DNA from: a bacterium
Lineage (GTDB): Bacteria > Cyanobacteriota > Vampirovibrionia > Gastranaerophilales > Gastranaerophilaceae
Reading direction: 5' to 3'
NCBI GenBank assembly: GCA_017652265.1
Contig: JAGCBH010000013.1
Location: forward strand, 1-53,495
DNA: 53,495 nt
Position 1 is the stretch's first letter, and each line of letters begins with the position of its first letter. Positions 7,901-18,873 of this stretch are shown piece after piece. Made by a program: the position numbers and the translations under genes. The notes below the pieces were generated by a model. That model was given only the letters and a program-made list of their open reading frames with translations. It did not search any database and was not told the origin of the DNA.

Positions 7901-10504
7901 TTATTTAGCCTCGTTAAATGTTATTTCATCGTCTTTAAGATCAATTACAATCGTATCGCCTTTAGAGAATTTGCCTGACAACAAAAGTTTTGACAACGGG
8001 TTTTCAACAAGTTGTCTTATTGTCCGTTTCAATGGTCTTGCACCATATATTGGGTTAAAACCACGATTAGCAAGAAATTCACGTGCATCTTCAGTTATCA
8101 TCAGATCAATTTCCTGTTCTTTCAACAGATTTCTAAGATATTCCATCTGAATATCAACAATTTTAGATAATTGCTGTAAATTCAATGCTTTAAAGAATAT
8201 CGTTTCATCAATTCTGTTCAAAAATTCAGGTTTGAAATGGGATTTTAACAATGCGGTTATTTCGTCTTTCGTTTTATCAAACTCATCAGGCAAAAGCATA
8301 GCATTCATGGTGTTTTCTAAGATTATGTCCGAACCGATGTTGCTTGTCATAATAATAAGGGTATTCTTGAAATCTACAGTTCTGCCTTTACTATCCGTCA
8401 AACGGCCATCGTCAAAGATTTGAAGCATAATATTAAATACATCCGGGTGCGCTTTTTCTATTTCATCAAAAAGAACAACCGAATACGGTTTACGTCTGAC
8501 GGCTTCCGTTAACTGTCCGCCTTCATCATAGCCGACATATCCCGGAGGTGCACCAACAAGACGTGAAACGGTATGTTTTTCCATATATTCTGACATATCA
8601 ATTCTTATAAGAGCATCTTCGTCGTTGAACATAAATTCAGCAAGCGCTTTAGCCAGTTCTGTTTTACCGACACCCGTCGGACCTAAGAAAAGAAATGTTC
8701 CAATAGGGCGTTTAGGATCTTTTAAGCCTGAACGAGCTCTGCGAATGGCATCAGATACAGTAACTACAGCTTCTTCCTGTCCTATAAGACGTTTATGAAG
8801 AATTTCTTCCATGTTTATAAGTTTTTTCTTTTCGCTTTCTACAAGCTTATTAACAGGAATACCTGTCCATTTACTTACAACATTTGCAATATCTTCTTCG
8901 GTTATTTCTTCTTTAAGCAAACGATTTTGTGACTTCTCTTTGTTTTGACATTCCGTCAATTTCTTCTGCAATTCAAGAAGTTTACCGTATTTTAATTCCG
9001 CAGCCGTTTGCAGGTCTGTATTACGTTCCGCTTCTTCTATTTTTTGTTTTGTTTTTTCTATTTCTTCTTTAATGCCTGCTTCGCCGGTAATTGAAGATTT
9101 TTCTTCTTCCCATTGTTTTTTAAGAACATCAATTCTGCCTCCAAGTTCATCAATTTGTTTTGTAATATCAGAGATTTTTTGGTCGGTTTCTTCGCTTTGT
9201 TCTTCTTTTTTCAATGCCTCACGTTCAATTTCAAGCTGAATTTTCTGACGTGACAAAACATCAATTTCTTCAGGCATACTGTCAATTTGGATACGAAGTG
9301 ATGATGCCGCCTCATCTATTAAATCGATTGCCTTATCAGGCAAAAATCTGTCTGTAATATATCTGTCAGAAAGTTTAACAGCATCAATTAAGGCGCTATC
9401 CAAAATACGAACTCCGTGGTGGACTTCATATTTTTCCTTAAGACCTCTCAAGATACTTATTGTATCTTCAATAGACGGCTCATTAACCATAACCTGCTGG
9501 AAACGGCGTTCCAAAGCAGCATCTTTTTCAATGTATTTACGGTATTCATTAATTGTTGTTGCACCGATAGTTCTCAAAACACCTCTTGCAAGCATAGGTT
9601 TCAGCAGGTTACCCGCATCCATTGCGCCTTCTGAAGCACCTGCTCCGACAACCATATGAATTTCATCAATGAACATAACGATTTCGCCATTTGAACTTTC
9701 GACTTCTTTTAAAACAGCTTTCAAACGTTCTTCAAATTCGCCTTTGTATTTTGCACCAGCAACGATGGCACCAAGGTCAAGCGCCACAAGTTTGACGTTT
9801 TTAAGACTTTCCGGCACATCACCTCTTACAATTCTTTGTGCCAAGCCCTCAATTATAGCGGTTTTACCGACACCCGGTTCACCTATCAAAATCGGGTTAT
9901 TTTTTGTACGTCTGTTCAAAACCTGAACAATACGTCTTATTTCATCATCCCTACCGATAACAGGATCTAACTTACCTTTTCTGGCAAGTGCCGTCAGGTC
10001 TGTTGAATATTTTTCAAGTGCTTTTAAGTTTTCTTCTGCGTTCTTGTTATCCATCTTATTGTTACCTCTCATTTTTTTCATAGCATTCAAAACAGAATTT
10101 ACCGTAACCCTGTGTTTTGCCAGAAGGTTAGAAACATTTGTATTCGGAACCTGAACCATTGCAAGTAAAATCAAATCAAGCCCGACAAATTCATCTTTAA
10201 ATTCAGCAGTTAAATCCTGCGCTTTTTCCAAAACAGAATAAGTATCTTTTGCAAACAACAGTTGTGCCGGATTTATCATACTGACAGTAGGAAACGATTT
10301 TATTGCTGACATCAGGTCATTCAAAAAATTCTGGTTTAGAAGTTTAAGTTCTTCCATATAAGCTTTTGCGGCACCATCGTCTTTAACACAGGCAAGCAAA
10401 ATATGCTCTGGCTGCACTTCGGAATTCTTGTATTGAGCCGCAAAATTTAAAGATGCAGATATAATTTCGTTTGAAAGATTAGTAAATTTTTCCAAATTCA
10501 ACAT
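7901..10504 (-). CDS. clpB: ATP-dependent protein disaggregase ClpB
   Basis: 867 residues, normal ClpB length. Order: Clp N-domain (1-145), first AAA+ module with Walker A G208-T215 (GEPGVGKT) and Walker B FIDEIH, a charged coiled-coil middle domain (about 400-520), second AAA+ module with Walker A G608-T615 (GPTGVGKT) and [13 protein letters not shown], then the C-terminal oligomerisation domain. The coiled-coil middle domain separates it from ClpA and ClpC. With DnaK it rescues aggregated proteins in the cytoplasm. GAGG lies nine bases before the ATG. No CIRCE-type inverted repeat is seen upstream. Confidence 0.96.
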   Translation of the reverse strand: MLNLEKFTNLSNEIISASLNFAAQYKNSEVQPEHILLACVKDDGAAKAYMEELKLLNQNFLNDLMSAIKSFPTVSMINPAQLLFAKDTYSVLEKAQDLTAEFKDEFVGLDLILLAMVQVPNTNVSNLLAKHRVTVNSVLNAMKKMRGNNKMDNKNAEENLKALEKYSTDLTALARKGKLDPVIGRDDEIRRIVQVLNRRTKNNPILIGEPGVGKTAIIEGLAQRIVRGDVPESLKNVKLVALDLGAIVAGAKYKGEFEERLKAVLKEVESSNGEIVMFIDEIHMVVGAGASEGAMDAGNLLKPMLARGVLRTIGATTINEYRKYIEKDAALERRFQQVMVNEPSIEDTISILRGLKEKYEVHHGVRILDSALIDAVKLSDRYITDRFLPDKAIDLIDEAASSLRIQIDSMPEEIDVLSRQKIQLEIEREALKKEEQSEETDQKISDITKQIDELGGRIDVLKKQWEEEKSSITGEAGIKEEIEKTKQKIEEAERNTDLQTAAELKYGKLLELQKKLTECQNKEKSQNRLLKEEITEEDIANVVSKWTGIPVNKLVESEKKKLINMEEILHKRLIGQEEAVVTVSDAIRRARSGLKDPKRPIGTFLFLGPTGVGKTELAKALAEFMFNDEDALIRIDMSEYMEKHTVSRLVGAPPGYVGYDEGGQLTEAVRRKPYSVVLFDEIEKAHPDVFNIMLQIFDDGRLTDSKGRTVDFKNTLIIMTSNIGSDIILENTMNAMLLPDEFDKTKDEITALLKSHFKPEFLNRIDETIFFKALNLQQLSKIVDIQMEYLRNLLKEQEIDLMITEDAREFLANRGFNPIYGARPLKRTIRQLVENPLSKLLLSGKFSKGDTIVIDLKDDEITFNEAK

Positions 10505-10578
10505 AACATTTTACCTCACATTATTATTTTAATGTTGAATTTTCAAAAATCAGATTTTTTTAATTATTAATTAATAAT

Positions 10579-11034
10579 TTAGTCACTCAAATCTATTTCT
10601 TGGAGTTCGCTGCCTGCAACATCATAAAGAAACTTAATTGTTGCTTCTCCCCTTTCGGCATCTGTATTATATTCTTTTCTTATTCTTTCCAATTCACCAT
10701 GGTCAAGAAATTTTCCGCCGCACATATAGCAATCATCCACCTGAATTTCTTTTTTTATACTGGAATAATTTTTTACCATACGCGCACCGCAAACAGGACA
10801 AAGCCTTACACTATCCATATCAACTCTTTTAAAATCTTTTCCCTTAAGTGCATTCAAAATTTCATCAATATTTTCATGACATTCATCAAATCTTTTAAAC
10901 TCTCTGTTATCAAAATAAATACCTCCGCAGCCGTTAAGACATACATCAATATTAATTCCTTCCCTTGGAATATATACTTTTACCATTTCCTCACCGCACG
11001 CAGGGCAATTTATTGTATCAAGAGTATCAGCCAT
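10579..11034 (-). CDS. Double TFIIB-type zinc-ribbon protein
   Basis: 151 residues with two copies of a zf-TFIIB-like module. The first uses C10, C13, C32 and C36 and the second C79, C82, C102 and C105, each followed by a conserved Gly-Gly, an aromatic and an acidic helix (FDNREFKRF, LDHGELERI). The function of this widespread small family is unknown; zinc binding is a safe inference. A minus-strand TGC-TATAAT about 24 bases upstream and AAGGAG define the start. It lies 74 bases upstream of clpB on the same strand. Confidence 0.75.
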   Translation of the reverse strand: MADTLDTINCPACGEEMVKVYIPREGINIDVCLNGCGGIYFDNREFKRFDECHENIDEILNALKGKDFKRVDMDSVRLCPVCGARMVKNYSSIKKEIQVDDCYMCGGKFLDHGELERIRKEYNTDAERGEATIKFLYDVAGSELQEIDLSD

Positions 11035-11104
11035 AAAATATTCTCCTTTTTTATATGATTATAGCATTTTGACTTGTTTTTAAATCGTCTGATTATAGGA
11101 AATC

Positions 11105-11314
11105 TCACTTTAACGGTTCGTGAGGCTGACCAACTCCGGGGTGTGCTTTCAAAAAACAAATACCATAATCTTTTCCGCAATTCGGGCAGACCATCTTTAC
11201 AACCCGAAGTTCTTTTTCTTTCCTGACAAGGGTAAACGCATCTTCGTCAAGTTCATTTTTGCAAACAGAACAACATAAATTGGACAATAAATCTTTATAA
11301 TATTTTTTCCCCAT
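11105..11314 (-). CDS. Small zinc-ribbon protein
   Basis: 69 residues. Two CxxC knuckles (C15/C18 and C43/C46) are 24 residues apart, the layout of a single zinc ribbon as in Trm112-like or rubredoxin-like small proteins. No closer family is recognised. On the minus strand TAGAAT ends six bases before the ATG and no Shine-Dalgarno is present, so the mRNA is probably leaderless. Confidence 0.65.
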   Translation of the reverse strand: MGKKYYKDLLSNLCCSVCKNELDEDAFTLVRKEKELRVVKMVCPNCGKDYGICFLKAHPGVGQPHEPLK

Positions 11315-11320
11315 AACGTA

Positions 11321-11326
11321 ATTCTA
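11321..11326 (-). promoter_or_regulatory. -10 element of the 69-residue zinc-ribbon gene
   Basis: TAGAAT on the minus strand, six bases upstream of the ATG at 11314. It fits the leaderless pattern seen at several genes here. Confidence 0.45.
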
Positions 11327-11407
11327 CTAAAAATATTAACTAAAGTAAAAATGTTTCAATTATTTCATTTTCAAGGTATAATAGTTTTTATTTTAGAAGG
11401 GGAAATT

Positions 11408-13300
11408 ATGCAAAAAAATCAATCAGTAGGGTGGTATATTATACTTGCGATACTTGTTATGACTTTCGTTATGTCAATATTTAACGGAGGTCCGGCAACT
11501 CAGACGCAGGAAATCAGTTATTCTTCATTTTTGGAAAAACTTGATAACGGCGAATTCAGGTCAATAGAAAAAGGAAACGATTTTCTCATCGCAATTCCTG
11601 TGGCTCAGCCGGAAGTTGAAGATAAAAATAACGAAAATCAGCAGGAGCTGAACCCGTTTTCTATCGGCATGGGAACAGCAAAACCGCTATTGAGATACAA
11701 GGTTTTGACGCCTGACGACAACACATTAACCCAAAGAATTGAAAATTCGGGCGTTGAATTTTCCGTACTCAAACCGGGAGATTCGCTTTCATTACTGTCC
11801 GTATTAAGCAACATAATTTTACCTGTTTTGTTCCTGGTATTCCTGATAATTATGATAAAAAGTATTCAGGCGGGCGGAACTCAAGCTATGTCATTTGGAA
11901 AAAGCAAAGCAAAAATGCTTTTAGACAGCAAGGTTAAAACAACATTCAAAGATGTTGCGGGAATTGATGAAGAAAAGAAAGAACTTGAAGAAATTGTTGA
12001 TTTTCTGAAAAATGGTTCTAAATACATAAAATTAGGCGCAAAAATTCCTAAAGGTGTCTTGCTTGTAGGGCCTCCCGGTACGGGTAAAACATTGATGGCA
12101 AAGGCCGTTGCAGGTGAAGCCGGAGTTCCGTTCTTCTCTATAAGCGGTTCCGATTTCGTTGAAATGTTTGTAGGTGTCGGTGCCAGCCGTGTTCGTGATT
12201 TGTTTGAACAGGCAAAGAAACATCAGCCTTGTATAATATTTATTGATGCAATTGATGCTGTCGGCCGTCAGCGTGGAGCTGGTTTAGGAGGCGGACACGA
12301 TGAACGTGAACAGACTCTTAACCAGTTGCTTGTTGAAATGGACGGATTTGATGCGACAACAAACATAATAGTTATCGCCGCTACAAACAGACCTGACATT
12401 TTGGATAATGCCCTTTTAAGACCGGGAAGATTTGACCGACAGATTTATATAAATGCACCTGACGTAAAAGGAAGAGAACAAATCTTAAATGTTCACGCAA
12501 AAAATAAAAAAATATCACCTGAAGTTGATTTAAAAATTCTTGCAAAAAGAACTCCGGGATTTACGGGCGCTGATTTGCAAAACCTATTAAATGAAGCGGC
12601 ACTTTTGGCAGCAAGAAATGATAAAGCTCAAATTGAAATGGAAGATGTTGATTCTTCAATTGACAGAGTTATTGCAGGTATTGAAAAGAAAAGCAAAGTT
12701 TTAACCGAACAGGATAAAGAGCTCACATCCTACCACGAAGTCGGTCACGCTTTAATTGCAAAACTTGTCAAAGACGGTAATGAACTCCATAAAGTTTCAA
12801 TTATTCCCCGCGGATATGCTTTGGGTATTACATGGACACGTCCGAAAGATGAAAAAGTCCATACAAGCAAACAGCAATTACTGGCTGAAATTACAACATC
12901 GCTTGGCGGACGTGCCGCAGAAGAAATCGTTTATGGCAAAGATAAAGTAAGTACAGGCGCTTCACAAGACCTTAAAACGGTTACGGATTTGGCACGCAAA
13001 ATGGTTACTGCCTGGGGTATGTCAGATAAATTAGGTAATATGACATACGGCAAAAATCAGGAAAATGTCTTTATGGGCAGAGATTTCGGTCATCAAAGAG
13101 ATTATTCCGAACAAATCGCCTATGAAATTGACGAAGAAATTAAAAACATTATTGATAAACAATACGAAGTAGCAAAAAATCTTCTGAACGAAAACAGAGA
13201 TATGCTCGAAGAAATTTCAAAGGAACTTTTGGAAAAAGAAACCATAGACGAAAAAGAATTTGAAGAAATAATGAACAGGGTTAAAGAAAAAAGAGCCTAA
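11408..13300 (+). CDS. ftsH: FtsH AAA+ membrane metalloprotease with altered Walker B
   Basis: 630 residues from the ATG at 11408, chosen because AAGGGG lies seven bases upstream; an open frame extends 57 bases further without a better start. Order: membrane helix (residues about 8-25), periplasmic domain, second membrane helix (about 135-155), AAA+ domain with Walker A G221-T228 (GPPGTGKT), second region of homology ([11 protein letters not shown]), and protease domain with zinc motif H443-E-V-G-H447. It degrades misassembled membrane proteins. Oddity: Walker B reads FIDAIDA, so Ala281 (GCA, 12248-12250) replaces the catalytic Glu, which should block ATP hydrolysis. Everything else looks intact. 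Confidence 0.95.
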   Translation: MQKNQSVGWYIILAILVMTFVMSIFNGGPATQTQEISYSSFLEKLDNGEFRSIEKGNDFLIAIPVAQPEVEDKNNENQQELNPFSIGMGTAKPLLRYKVLTPDDNTLTQRIENSGVEFSVLKPGDSLSLLSVLSNIILPVLFLVFLIIMIKSIQAGGTQAMSFGKSKAKMLLDSKVKTTFKDVAGIDEEKKELEEIVDFLKNGSKYIKLGAKIPKGVLLVGPPGTGKTLMAKAVAGEAGVPFFSISGSDFVEMFVGVGASRVRDLFEQAKKHQPCIIFIDAIDAVGRQRGAGLGGGHDEREQTLNQLLVEMDGFDATTNIIVIAATNRPDILDNALLRPGRFDRQIYINAPDVKGREQILNVHAKNKKISPEVDLKILAKRTPGFTGADLQNLLNEAALLAARNDKAQIEMEDVDSSIDRVIAGIEKKSKVLTEQDKELTSYHEVGHALIAKLVKDGNELHKVSIIPRGYALGITWTRPKDEKVHTSKQQLLAEITTSLGGRAAEEIVYGKDKVSTGASQDLKTVTDLARKMVTAWGMSDKLGNMTYGKNQENVFMGRDFGHQRDYSEQIAYEIDEEIKNIIDKQYEVAKNLLNENRDMLEEISKELLEKETIDEKEFEEIMNRVKEKRA

Positions 13301-14373
13301 TCACTTTTGAGCAACAATTCTATTTGCAGCGGTAAGTTATCGTTATTCCAAACGTACTTTCCAAAGTATTTCGCATAATCTCCGTATTCTCCGCGCTCCA
13401 TAAATTTGAGTTTAAGTTTATGTGCTTTTTTGAGTGCCCTGACTGTTTTTATAACATACCTTTGTTCCAATTCATTAAGATCTGTCATGACTTCACGTAA
13501 ATCCATATTGTAAATATCTTTTCCTTCAAACATTAATTTATGTACAAAATTTAAAGCTTTACTTGCCGCCAATTTTTCCTCCGGCGTTTTGGCCCGTAAA
13601 GTCAATCTGGTACTCTTGGTTTTGGCAAGAAATGCATATAAATTCTGTCTGAATTCACTGCTAGCCATAGCATTAGGATTTTCTTCAAGCCTGCCTATAT
13701 CAGTTCTGATTCCATTAATCACATTACCCTCATGGTTATCTGATATTTCTTTAAATCTTGAAAAATCTCTCTGATAATCGGGTAATTCGACTTTGGCTCT
13801 CATGGTATCAGCTTCATCAATATATTTCATAAGCATAAACCCGTCAAAATCTAAAGATTTTGAATTGTTTACAAACCTTGTCATAAAAGGTTTTGCTACT
13901 CTGCCTTGAGATTCACATCTGTAATAATTAAAAATTCTGCATGGTTCAACCAATGCCCCGTGTCCAAGCAATGTATCCCTTTCAAGAGGGCCTTCTTTTT
14001 TAAATGTAAGCAAAGCATAAGAATAATTTCCAACAGTTAGTTTTTGGCATACTTTAAAACCACCTTGCCCTTCATAATTAATCTTTACATCATCTCTTTT
14101 CAAAAGTTTAGCCAATTTTTTCTGTAAATTAAATTTTTCAGCCGTAGTCCTTTCAAGAGAATACAACTTTGCAAAACGCCTGAAAAGCCTATCAACCTGC
14201 CTTGTTAATTTAGCATACTGATTTCTATCATATTTTTGAAACCAATCACAAGGCAATGAACCCATTCGCCTGCTATTTTTTTTGTATAAAACATCAAGCA
14301 AATCTCTGTCAACAAATTTTCTTTGACAGTAGTGGTAAATGTTTTTAGGAAAATTTACAGTCGTAGTTTTCAC
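13297..14373 (-). CDS. Uncharacterised protein with kinase-like motifs
   Basis: 358 residues; no named family recognised. Features suggesting a divergent kinase fold: an N-terminal basic helical region (1-95), a glycine-rich turn EGQGGFKV (101-108) then a Lys pair in LLTFKK (125-126), a hinge-like FMLMKYIDE (179-187), SDNHEGNV (211-218) resembling the catalytic D-x-H-x-G-N loop, and TDIG (224-227) in the metal-Asp position. Kinase activity is inference only. The start is GTG at 14373 without a clear Shine-Dalgarno. It lies 33 bases after ychF, and its stop overlaps the converging ftsH stop by four bases. Confidence 0.65.
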   Translation of the reverse strand: MKTTTVNFPKNIYHYCQRKFVDRDLLDVLYKKNSRRMGSLPCDWFQKYDRNQYAKLTRQVDRLFRRFAKLYSLERTTAEKFNLQKKLAKLLKRDDVKINYEGQGGFKVCQKLTVGNYSYALLTFKKEGPLERDTLLGHGALVEPCRIFNYYRCESQGRVAKPFMTRFVNNSKSLDFDGFMLMKYIDEADTMRAKVELPDYQRDFSRFKEISDNHEGNVINGIRTDIGRLEENPNAMASSEFRQNLYAFLAKTKSTRLTLRAKTPEEKLAASKALNFVHKLMFEGKDIYNMDLREVMTDLNELEQRYVIKTVRALKKAHKLKLKFMERGEYGDYAKYFGKYVWNNDNLPLQIELLLKSD

Positions 14374-14406
14374 GTCTGAATTAAAAACCGTAAAAATTAT
14401 TTTTTG

Positions 14407-15504
14407 CTAGTTATTGAACCTGAAATGCACCAAATCACCGTCCTGAACAACGTAATCTTTTCCTTCAATTCGTGTAACACCTTTTTCTTTGCAGGCGTTG
14501 TATGAGCCAAGTTCTACAAAATCTTTGTAAGGTGTAATTTCAGCCCTAATAAAGCCTTTTTCAAAATCCGTATGGATAACACCGGCCGCCTGAGGTGCTT
14601 TTGTCCCGGCGGTAACAGTCCAGGCGTGGACTTCTTTTTCGCCTGCGGTTAAAAATGTCAGCAGGTTTAGCAATTTATAAACCGATTTAATCATTTTCCC
14701 AATACCGCTATCATCAACACCAAGCTCAGCCAGATATTCTTTTGCTTCGTCGGCTCCCAATTCCGCAAGTTCTTCTTCAATTTTCGCAGAAATTATAACT
14801 GTTTCGGCACCATGTTTTTTAGCATATTCTTCAACCTGTTTTGTATAATCATTACCGGATTTAATATCGTTTTCTGATACATTTGCAACATAAATAACAG
14901 GCTTTGTCATCATTAAATTCAAAAGTTTAGCATACGGCATCTCATCAGCATTGAAGTGCTCATTAAGATTAATAAATGTGCTGTCATTCAATAATTCAGC
15001 AAGTTTATTTAATACTTTTTCTTCTGCAATAGAATCTTTATCACCGCTTTTTGCCTGTTTTGTAATACGCGCCAGACGTTTTTCAACAGAGGCCATATCA
15101 GCCAGGGCAAGTTCCGTATTTATAGTTTCAATATCATCAATTGGGTTAACCTTACCTGCAACATGAATAGTATTTTCATCATCAAAGCACCGTACAACCT
15201 GAATAATAGCATCTACTTCTCTTATATTGTGCAAAAACTGGTTACCTAAACCTTCCCCCTTACTTGCACCTTTAACCAAACCTGCAATATCAACAAATTC
15301 TATTGCCGTCGGGATAATTACATTTGTCTTACATAATTTTGCTAAGATTTCAAGTCTTTCATCAGGCACGTTAACAACACCGACATTCGGCTCTATAGTA
15401 CAAAACGGATAGTTTGCACTTTGCGCATTTCTGGTTGAAGTTAGTGCATTAAATAACGTTGATTTACCTACATTCGGCAGTCCTACTATTCCTGTTCTGA
15501 GCAT
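14407..15504 (-). CDS. ychF: YchF/OLA1-family redox-regulated ATPase
   Basis: 365 residues, typical length. The P-loop GLPNVGKSTLFNALT lies at the N-terminus, the G3 equivalent is DIAGLVKGASKGEG, the G4 position is degenerate (NVSEND, as expected for an ATP-preferring YchF), and a C-terminal TGS domain ends in DGDLVHFRFN. It binds ATP and associates with ribosomes. The ATG overlaps the secA stop by one base (TAATG), so the two are coupled. Confidence 0.95.
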   Translation of the reverse strand: MLRTGIVGLPNVGKSTLFNALTSTRNAQSANYPFCTIEPNVGVVNVPDERLEILAKLCKTNVIIPTAIEFVDIAGLVKGASKGEGLGNQFLHNIREVDAIIQVVRCFDDENTIHVAGKVNPIDDIETINTELALADMASVEKRLARITKQAKSGDKDSIAEEKVLNKLAELLNDSTFINLNEHFNADEMPYAKLLNLMMTKPVIYVANVSENDIKSGNDYTKQVEEYAKKHGAETVIISAKIEEELAELGADEAKEYLAELGVDDSGIGKMIKSVYKLLNLLTFLTAGEKEVHAWTVTAGTKAPQAAGVIHTDFEKGFIRAEITPYKDFVELGSYNACKEKGVTRIEGKDYVVQDGDLVHFRFNN

Positions 15505-18149
15505 TACTGTTCATCTCCCATTTCTTCAACCGTATCATTCATAATTTGAATACCAAATTTCATACGGAACAGGTATTTTACGGTTTCTCTCTGAATATCA
15601 AACATCATATTATTGAAAAGATTGTATGCTTCTTTTTTATATTCAATCAACGGATCTTTCTGTCCGTATGCACGAAGCCCGATACTGTCGCGAACTATAT
15701 CAATGTTATTCAAGTGATCAATCCATTTTGCATCAATGATTTTAAGCAAAATATCACGTTCAAGTCCTCTAACCATATTGTCTGATGTGAACGGCTGCTG
15801 TGGTCTGAAATTAGGATCATATTTACTCAAAACGCTGTTGTAAAAATTAATCAGAGCTGCCTCATGAGTTTTATAAGCGTCAAGTGCAAGGTCTTTAATT
15901 TTTTCATAAATCGTCTCAAATTTTATACCCTGAACATCTTTAACACCGATACCTGAAAGCTGCGGGAACGTTGAATGAATTTCTTTAACCATTGTTTCCA
16001 GATCTTCATAAACGTATTCATCAGGATTCATTCCGGGTGCAATATAACTTCCCAAAATTCTTTCGGTTTCTTTTTCTATCATATACAAAATGTCTTCGGA
16101 AACATCCTGACCGAAAAGAACTTTACGTCTTTGAGCATAGAATTTTTCCCTCTGAACGTTCATGACATCGTCATATTCCAAAACATGTTTTCTTATATCA
16201 AAGTGGTATGTTTCCACTTTCTTTTGAGCCGATTCTATTTGTTTTGTAATAAGTTTATTTTCAATAGCCATGTTCTCTTCAACATTGAGCATGTTCATAA
16301 CGGCAGTAATTTTATCACCGCCAAAAATTCTCATTAAATTATCTTCCAGCGACAAGAAAAATCTTGTTGAACCAGGATCGCCCTGACGTGCCGCACGACC
16401 TCTTAACTGGTTATCAATACGGCGGGATTCGTGGCGTTCCGTACCTATTACATGAAGTCCGCCCAGTGCAACAACTTTTTTATGTTCTTCTTCCGTTATT
16501 GCCATCGCTTGGTTAAGCGCATCATTTTTAATCACATTATAATTAGGATCATCAGGAGTGATACCTCTTGCATCTAATTCTTCTTTTGCCATGTATTCGG
16601 CATTACCGCCTAAGAGAATATCGGTACCACGACCAGCCATATTTGTTGCAATCGTAACCGCACCGATTCTGCCAGCCTGAGCAATGATATAAGCTTCTTT
16701 TTCATGCTGTTTTGCGTTCAAAACATTGTGTTTTATTCCTCGTTGTTTAAGTAATTCGGAAACCAACTCTGATTTCTCAATACTTATTGTACCAACCAAA
16801 ATAGGTCTGCCTGTTGAGTGAATTTCTGCAATTTCATCCACAACCGCAAGGAATTTTTGTTTTTCGTTTTTATAAATTTTATCAGGATAATTTATTCTTA
16901 TATCAGGCATGTTTGTAGGAATAACAGTAACTTCAAGATTATAAATCTTGCCAAATTCCGCTTCTTCCGTCATGGCAGTACCTGTCATGCCGGCAAGTTT
17001 CGGATAAAGTCTGAACAAGTTTTGATAGGTTATACTTGCAAGAGTTTGAGTTTAATCCTGAATTTTTACACCCTCTTTTGCTTCAATAGCCTTATGCAAA
17101 CCTTCTTACCAGCGCCTGCCCTCCATTATACGGCCGGTAAATTCATCAACTATTTGGACTTCACCGTCTTTAACAACATAATCCGTATCTTTTATGTACA
17201 GTTCTTTTGCTTTTAATGCCTGCAAAAGATGATGAGCGTACTGAGTTGATACATCAAACAAATCTTTAATACCAAGCAATTCCTGCGCATGATCAATACC
17301 GTCTTCAGTCAAAATTACGTTTTTATTCTTCTCATCAACCTCATAATCTTTGATTTTTTCAAGCTGAAGAACAATCTTTGACATCAAAACATAGGTTTCT
17401 GCGGATTTATCAAGACGGCCGCTTATAATTAACGGAGTACGTGCTTCATCAATTAAAATACTGTCAACTTCATCTATAATTGCATAATTATATGGTCTTT
17501 GAACAAGCATTTCGGCACTTTGCGCCATATTATCTCTCAGGTAATCAAAACCAAATTCATTATTGGTACCGTATGTTATATCGCAATTATAAGCGCGCCT
17601 TTTTTGCTCATATTCGTCAGCACCTCTAACATTGGAAAGCACAACACCAACGGTTAAACCTAAAAATTCATAGATTTTTCCCATCCATTCGCTATCACGT
17701 TTAGCAAGGTAATCGTTAACGGTAACGATATGAACACCTTTACCCGTCAGGGCATTAAGGTATGCCGGCAAAGTTGCAACAAGAGTTTTACCTTCACCTG
17801 TTCTCATCTCAGCAATATGACCGTTATGAAGAAAATATCCGCCTATCAGCTGAACGTCAAAATGGCGCATATTTAAAACACGTCTGCCTGCTTCTCTGAC
17901 TGTTGCAAATGCTTCCGGCAAGATTTTATCCAGAGCCTCCTTTTCTAATTTTCTGTCCGTATTAAAATCGTCAGATGTTTTTCTTTGAGCCAAAATTTCT
18001 TTAAATTCCTGCGTTTTTGCCTTTAACTGTTCATCAGTCATTTCCGCAAATTGCGGTTCTAACGCATTAATGTGCTCAATTATCCCCATTATGTTTTTAA
18101 TCTTACGTTCGTTAGGATCCCCTAACATCTTTAATAACAAATTTATCAT
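15504..18149 (-). pseudogene. secA: secA interrupted by two in-frame stop codons
   Basis: Preprotein translocase ATPase. From the ATG at 18149 (GGAG six bases upstream) the frame is continuous for 882 codons to TAA at 15504-15506, apart from TAA at codon 348 (17106-17108) and TAA at codon 366 (17052-17054). There is no frameshift. The stops fall in the conserved GRRW-S-xGLH and KIQ-x-E/N-xQTL region, where Ser and a polar/acidic residue are expected; each needs one base change (TCA to TAA; probably GAA to TAA). Everything else looks intact: MRTGEGKT Walker [36 protein letters not shown]. The usual C-terminal zinc motif is absent. SecA is essential, so a sequence error or a second copy is likelier than natural loss. 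Confidence 0.9.
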
Positions 18150-18175
18150 TGTATACTCCAAAAGTCTTTGACAAA

Positions 18176-18184
18176 ATTATAACA
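18176..18184 (-). promoter_or_regulatory. Extended -10 for secA
   Basis: On the minus strand this is TGT-TATAAT, just after the pth stop and 26 bases before the secA ATG. secA can therefore be transcribed separately from pth. Confidence 0.5.
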
Positions 18185-18192
18185 CAAACATG

Positions 18193-18750
18193 TTAATTAT
18201 AACGGTTTTGTGCTTTTTCCATTCCCTCTTTAAAATAACATTCTATCCCTTCAATTCCCTTCGTCAGAACGTTTTTCAGTTCTTCCAAATCCTCTTTACC
18301 GAAATTTTGAAGAACAAAATTCTCTGCAGGTATTGGTGGCTGCGGCCCGATACCTATTTTTAACCTTGCGAAATCGGAGGTTTTAAGATTTTTTATAATT
18401 GATTTTATACCGTTATGACCGCCGTCAGAACCGTTTGGACGAAAACGGATTTTGCCGACATCAAGCGACAAATCGTCAAATACAACAAGAATATCTTTAA
18501 CGTCTATCTTGTAATAATTCATAATCGCGATTAAAGCATCACCCGACAAATTCATAAATGTTGTCGGCTTTATCAGAATAAATTCATCATCAAATAACCT
18601 TGCTCTGGCGACAAATGATTTCAGATTCTTATCTTCTTTAAAGGAAAAACCAAAGTCATAGGCCATTTTATCAAGCAGCATAAAACCGGCATTATGCCTT
18701 GTAAAAAGATATTTTTCACCAATATTACCCAAACCGGCTATAAGTTTCAA
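18193..18750 (-). CDS. pth: Peptidyl-tRNA hydrolase
   Basis: 185 residues, typical length. It releases peptides from drop-off peptidyl-tRNA. Catalytic and binding residues are visible: N9 (GLGN), H19 (TRHNAGF), the FMNLSG loop, an Asp in VVFDDLSLDVG, and SDGGHNGIKSI with its conserved Asn. The start codon is TTG at 18748-18750, chosen because GGAG lies seven bases upstream and the protein begins exactly at the conserved first strand. It lies upstream of secA on the same strand. Confidence 0.95.
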   Translation of the reverse strand: MKLIAGLGNIGEKYLFTRHNAGFMLLDKMAYDFGFSFKEDKNLKSFVARARLFDDEFILIKPTTFMNLSGDALIAIMNYYKIDVKDILVVFDDLSLDVGKIRFRPNGSDGGHNGIKSIIKNLKTSDFARLKIGIGPQPPIPAENFVLQNFGKEDLEELKNVLTKGIEGIECYFKEGMEKAQNRYN

Positions 18751-18806
18751 TTACTTTCTCCTTTTATACTTCTAATTCTATATCAAATATAAATTACCTG
18801 TTCAGA

Positions 18807-18825
18807 TTAGCGAACTTTCGCTTAA
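18807..18825. promoter_or_regulatory. Palindrome upstream of HTH regulator, probable operator
   Basis: AGCGAA-CT-TTCGCT is a perfect palindrome, extended as TTAGCGAA/TTCGCTTAA. It lies between pth and the HTH gene at 18874. A likely autoregulatory binding site; inference. Confidence 0.45.
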
Positions 18826-18873
18826 CAAAAATAAAAATAATTCTTAAATTTATCGTATAAGGAGTTATTGATT

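Noticed and set aside
10505-10578. CIRCE/HrcA operator upstream of clpB
   Set aside because: No TTAGCACTC-N9-GAGTGCTAA-like repeat; the gap is plain AT-rich sequence.
11351-11407. Extended N-terminus for FtsH
   Set aside because: The 19 extra residues precede a clear Shine-Dalgarno and ATG at 11408 and do not resemble FtsH.
15504-18149. Reassignment of TAA as a sense codon
   Set aside because: TAA ends most genes here, including secA itself, with overlapping starts (TAATG), so it works as a stop.
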